From assembly GCF_023657595.1 (NCBI RefSeq), contig NZ_CP098323.1, positions 644,001 through 708,000 on the forward strand: a stretch of DNA of 64,000 nt, written 5' to 3'. Origin of the DNA: Cytobacillus firmus (GTDB lineage Bacteria > Bacillota > Bacilli > Bacillales > Cytobacillaceae). Below the pieces are notes generated by a model that had not been told where the DNA came from, searched no databases, and worked only from the letters and a program-made list of their open reading frames with translations. Shown here in pieces: positions 60,895 through 64,000 of this stretch. Both the position numbers and the translations under genes were made by a program. Numbering within the stretch: the first letter of the stretch is position 1; the number at the start of each line of letters is the position of its first letter.

Positions 60895-61188
60895 ATGATA
60901 TTGGAAGCTGTTATGCTACAAGTTAAGGTAGGTATGGAAGCAGAATATGAAGAAGCATTTCGTGGGGCATCCAAAATTATTTCTTCAATGAAAGGCTACA
61001 TATCTCACGATCTTCAACGATGTATGGAAGTTGAGTGAAAATATTTACTACTGGTTCAATGGGAATCATTAGAAGACCATACAGTTGGATTTAGACAATC
61101 CAATGAGTATCAACAATGGAAAAAGCAATTACATCATTTTTATGACCCATTTCCAATAGTTGAACATTTTGAGAAGGTTCAACTTTAA
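60895..61188 (+). pseudogene. Antibiotic-biosynthesis-monooxygenase (ABM) domain protein interrupted by TGA
   Basis: The frame is continuous for 98 codons apart from a TGA at 61036-61038. MILEAVMLQVKVGMEAEYEE and KGYISHDLQRCMEVE lie before it; KYLLLVQWESLEDHTVGFRQ, SNEYQQWKK and HFYDPFPIVEHFEKV lie after it. This is a full dimeric alpha-beta-barrel ABM sequence; relatives often have Gly or Asn at the stop position, so GGA to TGA is a simple explanation. Probably inactive, unless read through. Confidence 0.8.
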
Positions 61189-61195
61189 TTAGTGT

Positions 61196-61290
61196 TTTTA
61201 AACTATCAGAGGCATTGATCCAAGAAGGATTGATGCTCTTTTTGTTGAACTTATTGAACTAACGGGGCAGCATTCCTGTAATAACTGAAA
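61196..61290 (+). repeat. Family A repeat next to the IS110 element
   Basis: ATCAGAGGCATTGATCC/GGATTGATGCTC hairpin with T run (altered core), then ATTGAACTAACGGGGCAGCATT and TAATAAC. The IS110-type element begins directly after it. Confidence 0.7.
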
Positions 61291-61308
61291 ATGCGGTTTG
61301 AATGAAAA

Positions 61309-61381
61309 AAGACCTCTTGATAAGATGAATGTGTCCTGAGCTGGCCAGCTAAAAGGGACAAAACATCTACTCGGAGGTCTT
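61309..61381 (+). promoter_or_regulatory. Stem-loop that hides the transposase ribosome site
   Basis: Nested arms: AAGACCTC (61309)/GAGGTCTT (61374), GATG/CATC, TGTCC/GGACA and the self-complementary AGCTGGCCAGCT (61339-61350). The CGGAGG ribosome site lies in the right outer arm. Transcripts that enter from outside would fold and block translation, a known way of limiting transposase (inference). Confidence 0.75.
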
Positions 61382-61384
61382 ACC

Positions 61385-62680
61385 ATGAATTATAACCAAA
61401 ATCATAAAATAGCTCAAATTACACCTAATACCCTAATAATCGGGATTGATATTGCCAAGCATCATCATGTAGCTAGAGCACAGGATTATCGTGGGATGGA
61501 GCTAGGATCGACTTGCTTTTTTGATAATACCCAAGAAGGATTTAGGGCATTTATTAATTGGATTAATCAAATAAAAGAGTCATACGAAATGGAGTCTGTC
61601 ATTACTGGAATGGAGCCAACAGGCCATTATTGGCTTAATTTAGCTCATATTCTAAAGGAGGAACAGATTAAGTTCGTAACGGTCAACCCTTTACACGTCA
61701 AGCATAGTAAGGAGCTAGACGATAACTCTCCAACAAAAAATGATGTAAAAGACGCAAAAGTCATTGCACAACTAGTTAAAGATGGTAGATACGCCGAACC
61801 AACAATACCACAAGGAGTTTTCGCGGAACTGCGTGTGGCTAAGAAATTACGCGATTTATTAAATGTAGACTTACAAATTGTGCAGGGACAGGTACACAAC
61901 TGGATTGATCGATACTTTCCAGAGTTCTTTACCGTTTTTAAAAGTTGGGAAGGGAAGGCAGCTCTTCATTTATTAAAGCTTGAAGCATTACCGGATGAAT
62001 TGGTGAGTTATACAGACGAAGGATTACTAGAATACCTTAGGCAAGCAGTGAAACGTAGTATAGGCATAAAGAAGATTCAGGCCTTAAAGGAAGCAGCCAA
62101 TCGGTCGATTGGCATTCGTCAGGGCGCCATGATGGCTAAAATGGAATTAAGAGCGTTAATTCAAAAGTATGAACTCATTCAAGCCAAGTTCGAAGAGCTT
62201 GACCAAACTCTGGATACACTCCTTCAGGATATTCCAGGCGTTGATCAAATGTTAGACATAACAGGAATTGGACGCGATACAGTGGCGGGTTTCTTCGCTG
62301 AAGTAGGAGATTTGAGGGAGTATAATCATCCCCGTCAAATAACCAAGCTGGCAGGACTCAGCTTAAAAGAAAATACATCAGGAAAGCATAAAGGAAGAAC
62401 GAAAATCACGAAACGGGGTCGAAAGAAATTACGAGCCTTATTATTTCGGGCATCTATGATTCTAGTAGCGAAGAATAAAGCCTTTAAAACTCTACATCAT
62501 CATTACACAACAAGGCCTGACAATCCGTTGAAAAAGATGCAGTCTTTAATTGCTTTGTGTAATAAGCTTATACGCATTCTCTTTTCTATTGGGAAGAAAC
62601 AGTTTGTGTTCCAGGAAGAGAAGATGTTGAAGGATATCCCCCATATGCATGCATTTATTCAAGAACCAATAGCAGCTTAA
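61385..62680 (+). CDS. IS110-family transposase (DEDD/RuvC-like)
   Basis: A 431-residue transposase. The N-terminal RuvC-like domain has the DEDD residues in IGIDIAKHHH, TGMEPTGHYW and NDVKDAKVIAQLVKDGRY. The C-terminal Transposase_20 region has DITGIGRDTVAGFFAEVGD and LAGLSLKENTSGKHKGRTKI, with the likely catalytic Ser. IS110-type enzymes are guided by a bridge RNA encoded in the element. The ATG follows CGGAGG at the end of a stable stem. The coding region looks intact. Confidence 0.93.
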   Translation: MNYNQNHKIAQITPNTLIIGIDIAKHHHVARAQDYRGMELGSTCFFDNTQEGFRAFINWINQIKESYEMESVITGMEPTGHYWLNLAHILKEEQIKFVTVNPLHVKHSKELDDNSPTKNDVKDAKVIAQLVKDGRYAEPTIPQGVFAELRVAKKLRDLLNVDLQIVQGQVHNWIDRYFPEFFTVFKSWEGKAALHLLKLEALPDELVSYTDEGLLEYLRQAVKRSIGIKKIQALKEAANRSIGIRQGAMMAKMELRALIQKYELIQAKFEELDQTLDTLLQDIPGVDQMLDITGIGRDTVAGFFAEVGDLREYNHPRQITKLAGLSLKENTSGKHKGRTKITKRGRKKLRALLFRASMILVAKNKAFKTLHHHYTTRPDNPLKKMQSLIALCNKLIRILFSIGKKQFVFQEEKMLKDIPHMHAFIQEPIAA

Positions 62681-62689
62681 TCACTATCA

Positions 62690-62885
62690 AACTGACTTTT
62701 AACGAGTAGATTTGGACGGTTAAACAGACAAGATCAGCATGGGATTAGTCGGCAACGCAACTAACGTAAGGACCTAGATCCTGTAGGGCAGCATGACCGA
62801 CATCCACCTTATGGAAAGGTTGAACGAAGGAATGTAGGAGCGTAGACTCTGTGAGACTTGGGAGGGTAGACCCCCATAAGATATG
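62690..62885 (+). ncRNA. Candidate bridge-RNA region at the IS right end
   Basis: The non-coding stretch after the transposase is richer in GC than its surroundings and can form several helices: GTCGG (62748)/CCGAC (62797), CCTT (62807)/AAGG (62816) and CTTGGG (62857)/CCCATAAG (62873). In the IS1111 group of the IS110 family the bridge RNA is encoded at this place. No target or donor loop was assigned, so the call rests on position and structure only. Confidence 0.45.
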
Positions 62886-63074
62886 TGGATATCCATTGGT
62901 GCGTACATACCTATTTATCCAATTTTTTGGAAATTAACCGAAGGTTGGCTAGTTTCTTGCGCTCATTTTCTTCTTAAACTGCTTGATTGTGTTCTTTTCG
63001 TACTTATCAACTCTATAAAGTTAAACAAGCTGGATAGCGATATTGAGAAAAACCGCGTATTTAAGAGATAAGTG

Positions 63075-63110
63075 TTTGTTTATTGAGGGAGGTTAGCTCA
63101 ATAAAGATTT
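63075..63110 (+). repeat. Family A repeat, right-part relic
   Basis: TTATTGAGGGAGGTTAGCTC and AATAAAG just beyond the IS110 element. Confidence 0.6.
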
Positions 63111-63184
63111 TCCCTAATTATACAGATTTGTTCTAAAATGAGTTGTCTTAGGTACTATCGAGGCAGGAAAGGAAAAACCATAAT

Positions 63185-63206
63185 AAAAAAAGACCAATAA
63201 GGTCTC
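63185..63206 (-). terminator. Terminator of the leftward secreted-protein gene
   Basis: On the minus strand AGACC-TTATT-GGTCT is followed by seven T. Confidence 0.8.
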
Positions 63207-63629
63207 TTAAAGGGAAAATTCTAAAGTATTCAATAAAGAATCAATTTTTGTATTAAAAGTAAAAAAATAAGGATTGTTTTCATCATCAAAGGTAACCAAA
63301 TAGGGATCCTCCTGTTTAGGAATTATAATTATAATTTCATCAATTAAAGTGTTTATCCATTTATTTTCCAAAAGGTAAGACGGTTCTAAAGGGATTTTAA
63401 CCATATAACCTTGGTTTGGAATAGGCTCAAATTTTTTCACAACACCATCTATCCCTTTTATTATTTTTTCAGTTTCTAATTGAACGTTAGAATTTGTTGG
63501 GGTTGTTTTTATTATTTGATTCTTTTCAATATCAAACAGCTTAGCAATATTATTTCCCTGGGCGTTTACAGTAGATAAGTTAAATTGAAACAGAGCAACA
63601 AAAATTAAAATTATTCCTTTACGAAACAT
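63207..63629 (-). CDS. Secreted hypothetical protein
   Basis: A 140-residue protein reading leftward. The ATG at 63629 has AAGGTGG upstream; the GTG at 63638 overlaps it. Signal peptide MFRKGIILIFVALFQFNLST, cleaved near VNAQ. The mature part is beta-rich and Ile-rich (IDEIIIIIPKQEDPYLVTFDD), without Cys. No family recognised. Confidence 0.65.
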   Translation of the reverse strand: MFRKGIILIFVALFQFNLSTVNAQGNNIAKLFDIEKNQIIKTTPTNSNVQLETEKIIKGIDGVVKKFEPIPNQGYMVKIPLEPSYLLENKWINTLIDEIIIIIPKQEDPYLVTFDDENNPYFFTFNTKIDSLLNTLEFSL

Positions 63630-63705
63630 ATTATCCACCTTAGCTAGGCGTTATTTTAAGATTATTTTTAGATTATGCCCTATTGATCTAAAGAGTATTA
63701 CGTAT

Positions 63706-63750
63706 TGATTCCTTCCAATTGAACAAACGGGGCAGGTTAGTGGAATAATG
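63706..63750 (+). repeat. Family A repeat, right part
   Basis: AATTGAACAAACGGGGCAGGTTAGT and GGAATAATGG. It lies about 80 bases before the end of an IS3-type element. Confidence 0.85.
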
Positions 63751-63834
63751 GCTTTCATATATCTGGTACACACTTAAAGGAGATTTGGAATACTCCTTTG
63801 AAAAACAAAAAAGCTACCGTAACTTGGACTGACC

Positions 63835-64000
63835 CGCGGTTTTGAGACTTAGAAAAACACCTATGCTGCCTGTCCTCTATATTCAATAGGGGACAGGTAG
63901 TTTAATTTTGCCTGAATGCGTATCTCGTTATAATAACTCATATATAGATTTACGATATTTACTAACTTACAATGAGAAAGAGAAGATCTTTTTTGATCTT
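63835..64000 (-). mobile_element. End of an IS3-family element, including the transposase C-terminus
   Basis: From the stop codon (minus-strand TAG, 63863-63861), reading upstream, the frame gives YYNEIRIQAKLNYLSPIEYRGQAA. This is the classical C-terminal end of the orfB transposase of IS3/IS150-type elements (YNNxRxxxKLxxLSPxEYR). The outer end shows TGGACTGACCCGCGG near 63825-63839, similar to IS150-group termini. The element continues beyond the right edge. Confidence 0.85.

Larger units (their letters stand above)
61291..63072 (+). mobile_element. IS110-family insertion sequence (boundaries approximate)
   Basis: The transposase gene (61385-62680) is flanked by about 90 bases on the left, with an RBS-masking stem, and about 390 bases on the right, of which the first 200 are structured. 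Host family A repeat parts lie just outside on both sides (about 61255-61290 and 63075-63110), which sets the limits. IS110 elements usually lack clear terminal inverted repeats, and none was found. Confidence 0.7.

Noticed and set aside
61036-61038. Selenocysteine codon in the ABM protein
   Set aside because: No suitable downstream hairpin, and homologues of this family do not have Cys at this position as far as I recall.
62883-63071. 62-codon ORF in the right end of the IS110 element
   Set aside because: No ribosome site, and it falls within the non-coding end of the insertion sequence.
28668-63750. Classical integron attC sites
   Set aside because: The repeats end in GTTAGTG-like sequence, which does not fit the GTTRRRY core, no long attC-like imperfect fold with bulged bases was found, and no IntI-type gene is in the window. 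Only the architecture is similar.
28668-63750. CRISPR array
   Set aside because: The repeats are about 100 bp, imperfect and separated by genes, not by short unique spacers; no cas genes are present.

Overview
The window looks like a chromosomal segment of a low-GC, spore-forming member of the Bacillaceae. The evidence is AT-rich DNA, strong AGGAGG-type ribosome binding sites, frequent TTG starts, an S-box (SAM-I) riboswitch, a Fur box of the Bacillus 7-1-7 type, sigma-K-like promoters, DUF3231/DUF5316/DUF4871-type proteins and the common Bacillus dispersed hairpin repeat at about 57.85-57.98 kb. The genus cannot be fixed from the sequence alone. No rRNA, tRNA or CRISPR array was seen.

Layout. 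0-16 kb holds small metabolic and regulatory units: a MerR regulator facing a zinc alcohol dehydrogenase, a sugar O-acetyltransferase, a LysE exporter with an AraC regulator, an MBL hydrolase interrupted by one TGA, a MaoC protein, a Cys-tailed membrane protein, a MocR regulator with MFS transporter and aminotransferase, a LysR/EamA divergent pair, DUF3231, and a leaderless ArsR gene with a VOC partner. 16-23.6 kb holds a 3D-domain cell-wall protein, a Fur-controlled ferric-iron ABC importer (binding protein, permease, ATPase), a CueP-type copper lipoprotein whose first conserved Cys codon is TGA, a flavoprotein mono-oxygenase behind an ArsR/CzrA-type operator, and a Nudix protein. 24.7-27 kb holds a SAM-riboswitch-controlled sulfur operon: an FMN-dependent mono-oxygenase of the SsuD/SfnG type and an ATP-grasp ligase.

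27-53 kb and again 60-64 kb is an accessory region of short, unrelated genes (GNATs, hydrolases, GyrI-like, DinB, VOC, Nudix, SDR, WYL and many unknowns). They are separated by more than twenty same-strand copies of one roughly 100-bp intergenic repeat (called family A here): a left part ending GGGTGC-TTA, a central GCTGCC/GGCGGC hairpin with a T run, and a right part close to AACGGGGCAGGTTAGT. The gene-repeat-gene pattern resembles a cassette array, although no integrase is visible. This region also contains a tandem duplication of a gene with a sigma-K-like promoter, and several genes broken by single-base indels or by one in-frame TGA.

53.8-59.8 kb is more ordinary: a HelD-type RNA polymerase recycling ATPase, a DHA2 drug exporter, and a dihydroorotate-dehydrogenase-like barrel fused to a membrane domain. 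The right edge carries an internally deleted IS1595-type transposase, a complete-looking IS110-family element with a ribosome-site-sequestering leader and a structured right end, and the tail of an IS3-family transposase.

The items most worth following up are the cueP UGA with a SECIS-like hairpin 11 nt downstream, the family A cassette-like array, the candidate IS110/IS1111 bridge-RNA region, and the SAM-controlled mono-oxygenase/ATP-grasp pair.
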